NCBI RefSeq assembly: GCF_025548535.1
Contig: NZ_JAJLQW010000001.1
Location: forward strand, 868,001 to 932,000
Reading direction: 5' to 3'
Length of the DNA: 64,000 nucleotides
Origin: Undibacterium sp. Jales W-56
Lineage (GTDB): Bacteria; Pseudomonadota; Gammaproteobacteria; Burkholderiales; Burkholderiaceae_D
Shown here piece by piece: positions 36,310 to 45,942 of this stretch (within the stretch, counting starts at the first letter, position 1; each line of letters opens with the position of its first letter). Made by a program: the position numbers and the translations under genes. The notes beneath the pieces are model-generated. The model worked only from the letters and a program-made list of their open reading frames with translations. It was not told the origin of the DNA and ran no database searches.

Positions 36310-38721
36310 ATGATACAAGCTAGTCTGCCATGGAATGAAAAAGTCCGCCTAGCAGACTTACGTATGCTTGGTGTATTGGATACGCCGGCAGAAGAGCGTT
36401 TTGATCGCCTGACCAGAATTACACAGCGGTATTTTTCAGCGCCTATCGTACTTATTTCCCTGATTGACACCTATCGGCAATGGTTTAAATCCAGGCAGGG
36501 ACTGGATGCCACAGAAACGGGACGTGATATCTCTTTTTGCGGCCATGCGATTTTGCAAGACCGGATATTCATAGTTGAGAATGCTCTGCATGATATCCGA
36601 TTCTCAGATAATCCACTGGTCACAGGTTCTCCGGGCATTCGGTTTTATGCGGGAATGCCTTTAAAAGGTCCCAGTGGCTATAACATCGGTACACTTTGCG
36701 TCATCGATCGTCAGCCGCGCCAGTTTAGCTTGCTCGATCAGGCGATGTTGCAAGACATGGCTGCCCTGGTTGAAACAGAACTCAATGCCATCGATCTGGC
36801 CGAATTGCGTCGCCAGCGGGATCATGAGTTCGATTTACTGCAAGCCATCATGGAAAGCATGCGTTCTACGTTATCCGTGCGGGATGTGCAAGGACGCTAT
36901 CTGTTCGTCAATAGCGAATATGAAACCGTGCATCAACGACAGCGTTCCGACTTGCTAGGTAAGACTGCTTTTGATTTATTTGAACCGACATTTGCGCAGG
37001 CAAGCCATGATGCGGACCGGCAGGTCATTGCAAGTGGTGCGACATTGCAGTCACAGTCCACTATTGAGCAAAGCGACGGTATACATACCTATCAGGTCAT
37101 CAGAACTCCTTTGTTCAGGAAGAATCGCGAGATTTATGGCGTGTGTGTCGTCAGCACGGATATTACTGAGCGCCTGCTTTCTGAGAAAAAATTTCGCGAG
37201 AGTGAGGAATTGCTGTTATCCGTCATGAACAGCACAGATTCATTGATTGCCGTGAGGGATGTGCATAGTCGCTTTTTATTTGTTAACAGGCGTTATGAAG
37301 AACTGCTGCAGATATCGCATCAGAGTTTTGCAGGGAAATCTCTGGAAGAGGTTTATCCCGCGGATCTGGCGGAGCGCACCAGGTTCGACGACTTGGCAGT
37401 GTTGCAAAGCGGGCAGTCCTCTGTAAAGGAGGCTATCTTTTCCTTACCCGATGGCGATCGCTATTTCCATACCGTGCGTTCACCCTTGTTTGACCAGAGC
37501 CGACAAATTTATGGGCTTTGCATAGTAGCAACCGACGTCACGGAGATCAGGCTCAATGAGCAAGCTTTGCGAGCCAGCCAAGACCAACTGAAATCGCTGA
37601 ACCGGCAATTGGTCAAAAGTAGCGCTTTTCAAAAAGCAGTTTTGGATGTTGCGAATTTTTCTATCATTGCAACCGATACTGCGGGCGTCATACAGTTGTT
37701 CAGCGCCGGTTCGGAAAACATGCTGGGTTATCAAGCTAATGAATTGATAGGCAAGCACACGCCAGCTATTCTGCATGACCCTCTGGAGATATTGAATAAA
37801 TCAAAACAATCCAGCCTGGAATTACAGCAAGTCGTAGAGCCGGGATTTGATGCCTTTGTCGCTAAAGTGCGCAAAGGTGGTTATGACGAGCACGAATGGG
37901 CTTACTTGCGTAAAGATGGCTCCCGTTTGCCGGTAATGCTATCGATCTCTGCCTTGTTTGATGAGGCAGAAAACGTCATCGGATTCCTCGGGATTGCTTA
38001 TGATTTGACAGCCCAAAAGCGGGTAGAAAAAATGAAAAACGAATTTGTGTCTACCGTATCGCACGAACTTCGCACACCGCTGACTTCCATACGTGGATCG
38101 CTAGGCTTACTAACCTCGGGCAAAATGATGCATTTGCCACCTAAGGTAAAAGAGTTACTCGAGATCGCAAACGCGAATTGTGAGCGCCTGGTCCGACTGA
38201 TTAATGACATTCTCGATATCGAAAAAATTGAATCAGGTAATATGAAATTCGATTTTCATAGCCACAGTATGCAAGAGCTGATAGCGCTGGCGGTAGCCAC
38301 GACGCGCTCTTACGCCGATACCTATCAGGTGACTTATGAAGTGCTCGTACCCGACTATCCATTAATGGTGCTGGTCGATAGTGACAGGGTGATTCAGGTT
38401 ATGGTTAATTTACTTTCCAATGCCTGTAAGTTTTCACGACCAGGCAACATTGTGACCTTGCACCTTCAAGAAGTTGAGTCCGCTATCCGCTTATCTGTTC
38501 TTGATCATGGCACAGGAGTGCCAGCCTCGTTTCGTGCACAGATATTCCAGAAATTTGCTCAGGCAGATTCTTCCGATACGCGCAAAAAAGGTGGCACAGG
38601 GTTGGGCTTGAGCATTTGTAAGACAATTATTGAGGCGCATCACGGAAAGATCGACTTTGTCAGCGATCCAGGGGTACGGACCGAATTTTTCTTCGAGTTA
38701 CCTAGGATTGACTTGCCTTAA
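36310..38721 (+). CDS. GAF-PAS-PAS-PAS sensor histidine kinase
   Basis: 803 residues from ATG 36310 (GGAAGAGGG just upstream); the frame is open to an ATG at 36235. A GAF domain (about 15-165, with LGVLDTPAEERFDRLTRIT) is followed by two PAS domains in tandem (about 180-300 and 305-425; both have the near-identical VRDV...RFLFVNxxYE pattern) and a third PAS (about 440-565). The HisKA box has His585 in STVSHELRTPLTSIRGSL; the ATPase domain shows NLLSNACKF, DHGTGVP and GGTGLGLSI. There is no membrane segment, so it senses cytoplasmic or diffusible cues. It probably feeds the next two genes. Confidence 0.95.
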   Translation: MIQASLPWNEKVRLADLRMLGVLDTPAEERFDRLTRITQRYFSAPIVLISLIDTYRQWFKSRQGLDATETGRDISFCGHAILQDRIFIVENALHDIRFSDNPLVTGSPGIRFYAGMPLKGPSGYNIGTLCVIDRQPRQFSLLDQAMLQDMAALVETELNAIDLAELRRQRDHEFDLLQAIMESMRSTLSVRDVQGRYLFVNSEYETVHQRQRSDLLGKTAFDLFEPTFAQASHDADRQVIASGATLQSQSTIEQSDGIHTYQVIRTPLFRKNREIYGVCVVSTDITERLLSEKKFRESEELLLSVMNSTDSLIAVRDVHSRFLFVNRRYEELLQISHQSFAGKSLEEVYPADLAERTRFDDLAVLQSGQSSVKEAIFSLPDGDRYFHTVRSPLFDQSRQIYGLCIVATDVTEIRLNEQALRASQDQLKSLNRQLVKSSAFQKAVLDVANFSIIATDTAGVIQLFSAGSENMLGYQANELIGKHTPAILHDPLEILNKSKQSSLELQQVVEPGFDAFVAKVRKGGYDEHEWAYLRKDGSRLPVMLSISALFDEAENVIGFLGIAYDLTAQKRVEKMKNEFVSTVSHELRTPLTSIRGSLGLLTSGKMMHLPPKVKELLEIANANCERLVRLINDILDIEKIESGNMKFDFHSHSMQELIALAVATTRSYADTYQVTYEVLVPDYPLMVLVDSDRVIQVMVNLLSNACKFSRPGNIVTLHLQEVESAIRLSVLDHGTGVPASFRAQIFQKFAQADSSDTRKKGGTGLGLSICKTIIEAHHGKIDFVSDPGVRTEFFFELPRIDLP

Positions 38722-38937
38722 ATCGCTTTATTTGCACGAGTTCTGGTAAGCTTGTTTTTTTGTTTATTTCAAGATTAAGCCGGTAAAGCATCGTTGCTAC
38801 AAGTTGAAGAAAATGGCAAAGAGGGTTCGATATTCTCCAGCGCCTTTGTGGAGTTGTCTCCGTATCAAATTTGTGGCTCAATATGGCAATATGGGCAAGC
38901 ATCAATACAAGGAAATGCAAGTGTGCAAGGATATGCG

Positions 38938-39330
38938 ATGAGTGAGAAACCTCTGAATAAAATACTTTATGTTGAAGACGATGCGGACATTCAGACCGTT
39001 GCCCAGATAGCGCTGGAAGTAGTCGGAGGTTTCGAATTGATTAAATGCAGTTCAGGCAGCGAAGCCCTGGCGGCAATTCGTGCCGGCGCTATCCCCGATT
39101 TGCTGTTGCTGGACGTGATGATGCCCAATATGGATGGTCCGACGACCTTGGCAGAATTACGTAAATTATCGGTAACTGAAGATACCCCCGTCATTTTTAT
39201 GACAGCAAAAGTGCAATCCATTGAGCTCGATTATTACAAGTCACTGGGTGCGGTTGGCGTGATTGCCAAGCCGTTTGATCCTATGGAATTGTCCGGACAA
39301 GTGCTGAGCTTATGGAGCAAGGAAAGCTAA
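38938..39330 (+). CDS. Single-domain response regulator (CheY-like)
   Basis: 130 residues from ATG 38938 (MSEKPLNKILYVEDDAD); the same frame is open 144 bases upstream but that part is not receiver-like. Receiver residues are complete: Glu-Asp-Asp at 13-15, phosphoacceptor Asp59 (LLLLDVMMPNMDG), Thr89 and Lys111 (AKPF). No output domain, so it passes phosphate or binds a partner. It abuts the next gene (stop at 39330, next ATG at 39331), suggesting a phosphorelay kinase to receiver to Hpt. Confidence 0.93.
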   Translation: MSEKPLNKILYVEDDADIQTVAQIALEVVGGFELIKCSSGSEALAAIRAGAIPDLLLLDVMMPNMDGPTTLAELRKLSVTEDTPVIFMTAKVQSIELDYYKSLGAVGVIAKPFDPMELSGQVLSLWSKES

Positions 39331-40983
39331 ATGTCATCGGACAACTCTGGTTTGCAGGCGAAATTACAGGTTTTAGAAAATTTGTTTCGCGAAAGACTTC
39401 CTTCGAAAATTCAAGAAATGGAAGTGGCGCTGGAGCGTTTTTTAATTAACCCGCAAGATCAGGAGGCACTGACTTCCTTGCATCGTGCATTGCATACGAT
39501 GGCGGGATCAGCGGGAACATTTGGGTTTTCTGAAATTGGTGTAGATGCCCGTGAATTTGAAAAAAAATTAAAACCGATATTGACTGGTGAAACCTGGACC
39601 AAGAAAGAGAGGAACGCGTATGCCAAAGAACTACGTGCTTACTTTGAAGATGCGATCCTGTGCGCGGCAAATAAAATTATCCCTACCCTGCTCGAAGAAT
39701 CAGTAGAAAATCAAAAGGAAGATGCAAGCTCACGGCTGGTCTACATGGTCGATGATGATAACGAAACCACGCAATCGATCAAAGTCCAGCTTGAGCATTT
39801 TGGATACGAAGTGGTACTGATCACCCAACTTAAATCGCTGGCAGTGGCGATCGCAACGCGGCGCCCGGATATCGTGGTGATGGAATTCGGTTCTCCTGAC
39901 GGAAAAATGGCAGGCGCCGATGAAATAGCCAGGATCAAGTTACATGCCCGCCTGCATATCCCGACTATTTTTGTGTCACATGCCAGCAGTTTTGAAAATC
40001 GCTTGCAGGCAGTCAGGGCAGGCGGTGATGGCTACTTCACCAAGCCGGTTGATATAGTGGCTCTGACCGAACGTATCGACGCGGTAGTGGGGCGCGAAGA
40101 GCCGAAGAGTTATCGTATCCTGGTCATCGATGACGATGTCGTGACCTCGGAATATTACGGGGCGGTATTGCGTAATGCCGGGATGAGCGTCAGGACCTTG
40201 CATGACCCTGCACGCATGCTGAATACCTTAACGGATTTTCGGCCTGAATTGATTTTGCTCGATGTCTACATGCCGCTGTGTAGCGGTGTCGAGCTGTCCA
40301 AGATGATACGTCAGGATAATTCTTATCTGGATATTCCTATCGTCTTTCTATCCAGTGAAAATGACATGGCCAAGCAGTTGGAGGCGGTCAAGGCGGGGGC
40401 GGACGACTTTATCACCAAGCCGATAGAGGCGCAATTCCTGGTCTCCTCACTCGCCACCCGGGCGGAGCGCTATCGTTCCTTGCGTGCCCTGATCATGCGT
40501 GACGGACTGACTGGCCTGTACAACCATACTGCGATTAAAGAAGAGCTTGCCGCAGAGATTTCCATCGCCGGAAGAAATCAAACCTCACTGGCATTAGCGG
40601 TACTCGATCTGGATTTCTTTAAGAACGTCAACGATACTTATGGCCATCCGGTGGGCGATCAGGTGCTGCGCACTTTATCGCGTTTGCTTAAGCAAAGGTT
40701 ACGCCGCAGCGATATTGTCGGTCGTTATGGCGGCGAGGAATTCGTCATTATTTTCCCCGGCACTACCGCTAAAGTGGCCGGCAAAGTGCTGGATCAAATC
40801 AGAGTCGCTTTTAACAAGATAGAACAGCATGCGGAGCAAGGCGAGTTTTCGGTGAGTTTTTCGGCCGGGGTTGCAGATCTGGAGCAAACTATCGATGCTG
40901 ACGAATTATTTGATATCGCAGATTCCGCTTTATACCGTGCCAAGCAAGGCGGGCGCAACCGCATTGCGCTGGCCAGTCCGTGA
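39331..40983 (+). CDS. Hpt-REC-REC-GGDEF diguanylate cyclase
   Basis: 550 residues. Hpt domain (about 10-125) with His55 in LHTMAGSAGTFGF. First receiver (about 135-255) has Glu185 (IVVMEFG) in place of the phosphoacceptor Asp but keeps Lys238. Second receiver (about 262-375) is complete with Asp311 (LLDVYMP) and Lys363. GGDEF domain (about 385-548) has GGEEF at 467-471 and the inhibitory RxxD site RRSD at 458-461, so it should make cyclic-di-GMP under product control. Layout suggests Hpt to second-receiver relay. Followed by a good terminator. Confidence 0.95.
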   Translation: MSSDNSGLQAKLQVLENLFRERLPSKIQEMEVALERFLINPQDQEALTSLHRALHTMAGSAGTFGFSEIGVDAREFEKKLKPILTGETWTKKERNAYAKELRAYFEDAILCAANKIIPTLLEESVENQKEDASSRLVYMVDDDNETTQSIKVQLEHFGYEVVLITQLKSLAVAIATRRPDIVVMEFGSPDGKMAGADEIARIKLHARLHIPTIFVSHASSFENRLQAVRAGGDGYFTKPVDIVALTERIDAVVGREEPKSYRILVIDDDVVTSEYYGAVLRNAGMSVRTLHDPARMLNTLTDFRPELILLDVYMPLCSGVELSKMIRQDNSYLDIPIVFLSSENDMAKQLEAVKAGADDFITKPIEAQFLVSSLATRAERYRSLRALIMRDGLTGLYNHTAIKEELAAEISIAGRNQTSLALAVLDLDFFKNVNDTYGHPVGDQVLRTLSRLLKQRLRRSDIVGRYGGEEFVIIFPGTTAKVAGKVLDQIRVAFNKIEQHAEQGEFSVSFSAGVADLEQTIDADELFDIADSALYRAKQGGRNRIALASP

Positions 40984-41003
40984 TTTTTTGATTTAATCGA
41001 TGG

Positions 41004-41041
41004 AAAAAACGAGTGCCGCTTCAAACCGGCACTCGTTTTTT
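41004..41041 (+). terminator. Intrinsic terminator after the diguanylate cyclase
   Basis: CGAGTGCCG and CGGCACTCG arms around a CTTCAAAC-type loop, flanked by A-run and T-run. It lies 20 bases after the stop and can act in both directions, so it may also serve parC on the minus strand. Confidence 0.88.
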
Positions 41042-41048
41042 ATTGGGA

Positions 41049-41211
41049 CTGACGCAAAAGCCAAAACCTCTCACCACAGAGACACAGAGAAAAAGCAAGA
41101 GTAACCCTGCTCCATGGAATGTCGATATCAAAACGAATCCGCAAGCTGGATGCGCCTGTCAACACAAAATGCCTCTGAAAGCCGCATCCAGCCTGCGGAT
41201 TCAATGTGAGT
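41049..41211. repeat. Palindromic MITE-like repeat, copy 1 (3' truncated)
   Basis: Begins with the terminal sequence CTGACGCAAAA, then a segment with CCTCTCACCACAGAGACACAG, then a 20-bp inverted repeat: GAATCCGCAAGCTGGATGCG (41135-41154) and CGCATCCAGCCTGCGGATTC (41183-41202), one mismatch. It stops short of the 3' terminal repeat and runs directly into the parC stop. Copies 2 and 3 are at 52129-52350 and 54467-54628. Confidence 0.85.
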
Positions 41212-41219
41212 TAATACAT

Positions 41220-43556
41220 TTAACTGACGCGAGCGATGGTGAGCGGTTTTAATTTCGCTTCCAGCAACTTGCCTTTGCGCGCACGTTTGCCGATGTGAAT
41301 GCCCAGAGCGTTCGCGCTTAATGTCACTTCCTGAGGCTTCGTAGCGCGTCCGGTACCTGAGACTTTGACGCCTTTCTGGCTGATGGCTTGCGCTGCCAGC
41401 AGTTTTTCCTTGGCCTCAAGCTCCATCAGGATCACGCCGCGACCGCCGCTGGCGAGTTGCTTGATTTCCGTCAGGCCGAATACCAGCAGGCGTCCTTTTT
41501 CCGACAAGCAGGCAATTGCGCTGCTGTCTTCTGCCACCACCGTCGGTTGCAATGGTTCGTCGCCTTCTTCGAGTGTCATGAAGGCTTTACCCGCTTTCAT
41601 ACGGCCAACCATATCACCGGCCTTGGCGGTGAAGCCATAGCCGGCGCTGGATGCCAGCAAGAGCGTCGATTCGGCAGTGCCGGCAAAGTAATGCAGGATT
41701 TTGCTGCCGCTGGCCAGGTCGATCAGGGTCGTAATCGGCACGCCATCGCCGCGCGCGCCGGGCAGGGCGGCGACTGGGACGGAATACACGCGGCCATTAG
41801 AGCCGAACATCAGCAACTGGTCGACGGTGCGGCACTCAAAGGTGTTGTACAGACTGTCGCCGGCCTTGAAGGTGAATTGAGCATTGTCGTGGCCGTGACC
41901 CGTGCGGGCGCGTACCCAGCCTTTGTCGGAGATGACGACAGTGACGGGTTCATCGATGACTTTCTGTTCGATCGAGGCTCGTGCCGCTTCTTCGATCAAT
42001 GTGCGGCGCGCGTCGCCATATTGTTTGGCATCGGCTTCGATTTCTTTGATGATGCATTTCTTCATCGATGCAGGATTGTCGAGCAGATCTTGCAAACTGG
42101 TTTTTTCCAGACGCAATTCTTCCAGCTGCTGCTGGATCTTGATGGCTTCCAAACGGGCCAACTGGCGCAAGCGAATTTCCAGAATATCTTCGGCCTGGAT
42201 ATCGGACAGCCGGAAGGCCTCCATCAAGGCCGGTTTCGGTTCATCGGATTCGCGGATGATCTTGATCACCTTGTCGATATTCAGCAGTACCGCTTCGCGG
42301 CCTTCTAGAATATGGATGCGGTCATCGACCTTTTTCAGCTTGAATTGGGTGCGGCGGGTGACCGTGGTAAAGCGGAAGCCGATCCATTCCTTCAGGATAT
42401 CGAGCAGACCTTTTTGACGCGGGCGACCATCGCCGCCGATCATGACCAGATTGATCGAGGTCGAAGTTTCCAGCGAGGTATGCGCCAGCAACATCTGCAT
42501 GAACTCGGCCTGATCCTGATTTTTGGATTTCGGCTCCAGCACCAGGCGCACTGCGGCTTCGCGACCGGATTCGTCGCGTACCGCATCGAGCATGGACAAC
42601 ACGACTTGCTTCAGCGAAGCCTGCTCCGGCGTCAGGGTTTTTTTACCCAGCTTGATTTTTGGATTGGTGATTTCTTCGATTTCTTCGAGAATTTTTTGCG
42701 AAGAAACACCGTGCGGCAATTCGGTAATCACGGCTTGCCACTGACCGCGCGCCAGTTCTTCAATCTTCCAGCAGGCGCGTACCTTCATGCTGCCGCGACC
42801 GGCGGCGTAGATGTCGGCAATCGCGGCCGCAGGCGTGATGATCTGTCCGCCGCCCGGGAAGTCCGGCCCCGGGATCATGCTCATCAATTCGGCATGCTGC
42901 ATGGCCGGGTTGCGGATCAGCGCGACCGCGGCTTTCGCAACTTCGGTCAGATTATGCGAAGGTATTTCGGTCGCCATGCCGACCGCAATACCGGATGCGC
43001 CGTTCAGCAGGACGAAAGGCAGGCGGCCCGGCAGCAGGCTGGGTTCTTCAAACGAACCATCGTAGTTCGGCTGGAAATCGACCGTGCCGAGATCGATCTC
43101 ATCGAGCAGCAAGCGCGAGATCGGCGTCAGCCGCGCTTCGGTATATCGCATCGCCGCAGCGCCGTCGCCGTCGCGTGAACCGAAATTGCCCTGGCCATCG
43201 ATCAGCGGATAGCGCAAAGAGAAATCCTGTGCCATCCGCACCATCGCGTCGTACACGGATTGATCACCATGCGGATGCAATTTACCCAGCACATCACCGA
43301 CCACGGTCGCCGATTTACGCGGCTTGGCGGCGGAACTCAGACCCAGTTCATTCATCGAAAACAGGATACGGCGCTGTACCGGTTTTTGGCCGTCGCAGAC
43401 ATCCGGCAAGGCGCGGCCCTTGACTACCGAGATCGCGTAATCGAGATAGGCGCGCTCGGCGAAACTCGCCAGCGTCAGGGTCTCTCCTGCCTCGCCGCCG
43501 TTGCCACCGTTATCGTCATCAGGTGCCTGATCAAATAAATTTGCTTGTTCGCTCAT
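41220..43556 (-). CDS. parC: Topoisomerase IV subunit A (ParC)
   Basis: 778 residues. The breakage-rejoining domain has the catalytic Tyr in [12 protein letters not shown], and the C-terminal beta-pinwheel part carries FxxGxR-like blades. It decatenates daughter chromosomes with ParE. The quinolone-contact segment reads [12 protein letters not shown], with Gln and Asp at the positions of E. coli Ser80 and Glu84. It lies about 200 bp downstream of parE on the minus strand. The MITE-like repeat ends at its stop. Confidence 0.96.
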   Translation of the reverse strand: MSEQANLFDQAPDDDNGGNGGEAGETLTLASFAERAYLDYAISVVKGRALPDVCDGQKPVQRRILFSMNELGLSSAAKPRKSATVVGDVLGKLHPHGDQSVYDAMVRMAQDFSLRYPLIDGQGNFGSRDGDGAAAMRYTEARLTPISRLLLDEIDLGTVDFQPNYDGSFEEPSLLPGRLPFVLLNGASGIAVGMATEIPSHNLTEVAKAAVALIRNPAMQHAELMSMIPGPDFPGGGQIITPAAAIADIYAAGRGSMKVRACWKIEELARGQWQAVITELPHGVSSQKILEEIEEITNPKIKLGKKTLTPEQASLKQVVLSMLDAVRDESGREAAVRLVLEPKSKNQDQAEFMQMLLAHTSLETSTSINLVMIGGDGRPRQKGLLDILKEWIGFRFTTVTRRTQFKLKKVDDRIHILEGREAVLLNIDKVIKIIRESDEPKPALMEAFRLSDIQAEDILEIRLRQLARLEAIKIQQQLEELRLEKTSLQDLLDNPASMKKCIIKEIEADAKQYGDARRTLIEEAARASIEQKVIDEPVTVVISDKGWVRARTGHGHDNAQFTFKAGDSLYNTFECRTVDQLLMFGSNGRVYSVPVAALPGARGDGVPITTLIDLASGSKILHYFAGTAESTLLLASSAGYGFTAKAGDMVGRMKAGKAFMTLEEGDEPLQPTVVAEDSSAIACLSEKGRLLVFGLTEIKQLASGGRGVILMELEAKEKLLAAQAISQKGVKVSGTGRATKPQEVTLSANALGIHIGKRARKGKLLEAKLKPLTIARVS

Positions 43557-43602
43557 AGTGTCTGTTTTTACTTAAATTCGTTTGCGCAGTATTCATGCCG
43601 GT

Positions 43603-43625
43603 TTCCAGATATTTTTGTCCTGGAA
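43603..43625. repeat. Short hairpin in the parE-parC gap
   Basis: TTCCAG ... CTGGAA with the loop ATATTTTTGTC. A similar hairpin at 48700-48725 has the same ATATTTTTG core with different arms (TCCGGA-type), so the two may be one dispersed element. Confidence 0.4.
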
Positions 43626-43627
43626 TG

Positions 43628-43643
43628 CGCATGGATATTGCGG
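43628..43643. repeat. Second copy of the 16-bp intergenic repeat
   Basis: CGCATGGATATTGCGG, identical to 28626-28641, in the gap between parE and parC. Confidence 0.5.
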
Positions 43644-43753
43644 TTTGGTTTTTTTATGGCGTTTCCGTAAATCCGATTATCGGGATGCAGAGCAAGGCGC
43701 ACAACGTCGCGATACGCCGCTATGGGCCCGACAATGGGATTTGCCGGAGCCCA

Positions 43754-45745
43754 TCAAATATCAGCCTCTACCTCATTGCCGTGCTCTTCCAGCCAGGCGC
43801 GACGTGCAGCGGCTTCGCCTTTACCCATCAGCATATTGAAACGCGCTTCGGAAAAGGCTTGATCGAATTCGCCCAAAGAGACCGGCAAAAGACGGCGGGT
43901 GTCCGGGTTCATGGTGGTTTCCCACAACTGTTCTGCGTTCATCTCACCCAGGCCTTTAAAACGCGAGATCGCCCAGGCACCGTCTTTGACGCCGTCTTTG
44001 CGCAGCTTGTCTTCAATCGCGACCAGTTCGCCGGCATCCAGCGCGTACATCTTCTGGATCGGCTTTTTGCCGCGAGCTGGCGCATCGACACGGAATAGCG
44101 GAGGGCGCGCAATGCAGACGTGACCGCGTGCGATCAATTTAGGGAAATGTTTGAAGAACAGCGTCAACAACAAGACCTGGATATGAGAGCCATCCACGTC
44201 GGCATCGGACAAGATGCAGATCTTGCCGTAACGCAGATTCGACAGATCGGGATTGTCGTTCGGACCGTGCGGATCGACGCCGACCGCCACCGCGATATCG
44301 TGGATTTCGTTATTCGCAAACAGGCGATCGCGCTCGGATTCCCAGGAGTTCAGCACCTTGCCGCGCAAGGGCAGGATCGCCTGGAACTCTTTATCGCGGC
44401 CCATCTTGGCAGAGCCGCCGGCAGAATCGCCCTCGACCAGAAACAGTTCGTTGCGGGTGATGTCGTTCGATTCGCAGTCGGTCAGCTTGCCTGGCAATAC
44501 TGCCACGCCGGAGGATTTTTTCTTCTCGACTTTTTGCGCCGAACGCAGGCGGGATTGCGCTTGTTTGATGACCAGTTCGGCGAGTTTTTTGCCGAGATCA
44601 ACATGCGAGTTCAGCCACAGTTCCAGCGGCGGTTTGGTGAACGACGACACCAGACGCACCGCATCGCGCGAGTTCAGCCGTTCTTTGATCTGGCCCTGGA
44701 ATTGCGGGTCGAGCACCTTGGCCGACAGTACGAACGAGACGCGGGCAAACACGTCTTCCGGCAGCAATTTCACGCCTTTCGGTAACAGCGAGTGCATCTC
44801 GGCGAAGCTCTTCACCGCACCGAACAAGCCTTCGCGCAAACCGGATTCATGCGTACCGCCGGCCGGTGTCGGGATCAGATTCACATACGATTCGCGCACC
44901 GGCGCACCTTCTTCGGTCCATGCGACGACCCATGATGCGCCTTCGCCTTCGGCAAAACCGTCGGCGTCTTTACCGGCGAATTGTTCGCCTTCAAATAAAG
45001 GGATCAAGGGTTCGGCGTGGGAGGATTGGGTTAAGGCTTCGGTCAGATAGCCGCGCAAGCCCTGGTCGTATTGCCAGGTTTGCGTGTCGCCGCTCCTGGT
45101 ATTGATCAGTGTGACCTTGACGCCCGGTAGCAACACGGCTTTGGAACGCAACAGGCGCTGCAGCTCAGTTTGAGAAATGTTCGGCGAGTCAAAATATTTG
45201 GCGTCCGGCCAGATTGTGACGCGGGTCCCGCTCTTTTTGTCGCCACGCCCCAGTGCTTCCGAGGTCAAGGGTTCGATCACATCACCACTGGCGAAGGTCA
45301 GTTTATGCAAACCGCCTTCGCGCCAGACCGTGATCTCCAGGCGCGTCGAGAGCGCATTGGTGACCGAGACGCCGACGCCATGCAGACCGCCCGAGAACGC
45401 GTACGCGCCGCCGCTGCCCTTGTCGAATTTGCCGCCCGCATGCAGGCGGGTGAAGACGATTTCCACCGTCGGCACCTGCTCTTCAGGATGCAGGCCGACC
45501 GGAATGCCGCGCCCATCGTCTTCCACCGTCACGCTGTTGTCAGCGTTGAGTGTGACAACGATATTCTTGCAATGACCGCCCAGCGCTTCATCCGAGGCAT
45601 TGTCGATGACCTCCTGGATGATGTGCAAAGGGTTTTCGGTGCGGGTGTACATGCCCGGTCTTTGCTTGACCGGCTCCAGCCCTTTCAGGACACGGATGGA
45701 TGATTCGCTATAGTCGGAAGCTGTGGTGTTTTTCTTGGTGGCCAT
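43754..45745 (-). CDS. parE: Topoisomerase IV subunit B (ParE)
   Basis: 663 residues. GHKL ATPase part: ALGGHCKNIVV, EDDGRGIPVG, SGGLHGVGVSVTNAL. TOPRIM part: LFLVEGDSAGGSAK and SDADVDGSHIQVLLLT. Supplies ATP-driven strand passage to ParC. It is the upstream gene of the pair. The gap between it and parC holds a hairpin and a repeated 16-mer. Confidence 0.97.
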   Translation of the reverse strand: MATKKNTTASDYSESSIRVLKGLEPVKQRPGMYTRTENPLHIIQEVIDNASDEALGGHCKNIVVTLNADNSVTVEDDGRGIPVGLHPEEQVPTVEIVFTRLHAGGKFDKGSGGAYAFSGGLHGVGVSVTNALSTRLEITVWREGGLHKLTFASGDVIEPLTSEALGRGDKKSGTRVTIWPDAKYFDSPNISQTELQRLLRSKAVLLPGVKVTLINTRSGDTQTWQYDQGLRGYLTEALTQSSHAEPLIPLFEGEQFAGKDADGFAEGEGASWVVAWTEEGAPVRESYVNLIPTPAGGTHESGLREGLFGAVKSFAEMHSLLPKGVKLLPEDVFARVSFVLSAKVLDPQFQGQIKERLNSRDAVRLVSSFTKPPLELWLNSHVDLGKKLAELVIKQAQSRLRSAQKVEKKKSSGVAVLPGKLTDCESNDITRNELFLVEGDSAGGSAKMGRDKEFQAILPLRGKVLNSWESERDRLFANNEIHDIAVAVGVDPHGPNDNPDLSNLRYGKICILSDADVDGSHIQVLLLTLFFKHFPKLIARGHVCIARPPLFRVDAPARGKKPIQKMYALDAGELVAIEDKLRKDGVKDGAWAISRFKGLGEMNAEQLWETTMNPDTRRLLPVSLGEFDQAFSEARFNMLMGKGEAAARRAWLEEHGNEVEADI

Positions 45746-45942
45746 GCAATAAATACGTTGGAGTTGTGGCTTGTGTTGAAAATTAGGTATTATTTCGCAA
45801 AATTTGCAGGTGTTTGCAAGATTTCACTGTATTCTGGCAATCAATTTTTTGAACAACAGAGGCAAGAGCGCTGCTGTAAAGCGACTTCCCCCTGCTTGTT
45901 CATTTGCGGCTATTGTAGCTGCAATGTGTTGATGGATAAACG

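Noticed and set aside
42312-43178. Long open frames antisense to parC and parE
   Set aside because: They mirror the GC-rich codon use of the real genes and have no family signature.
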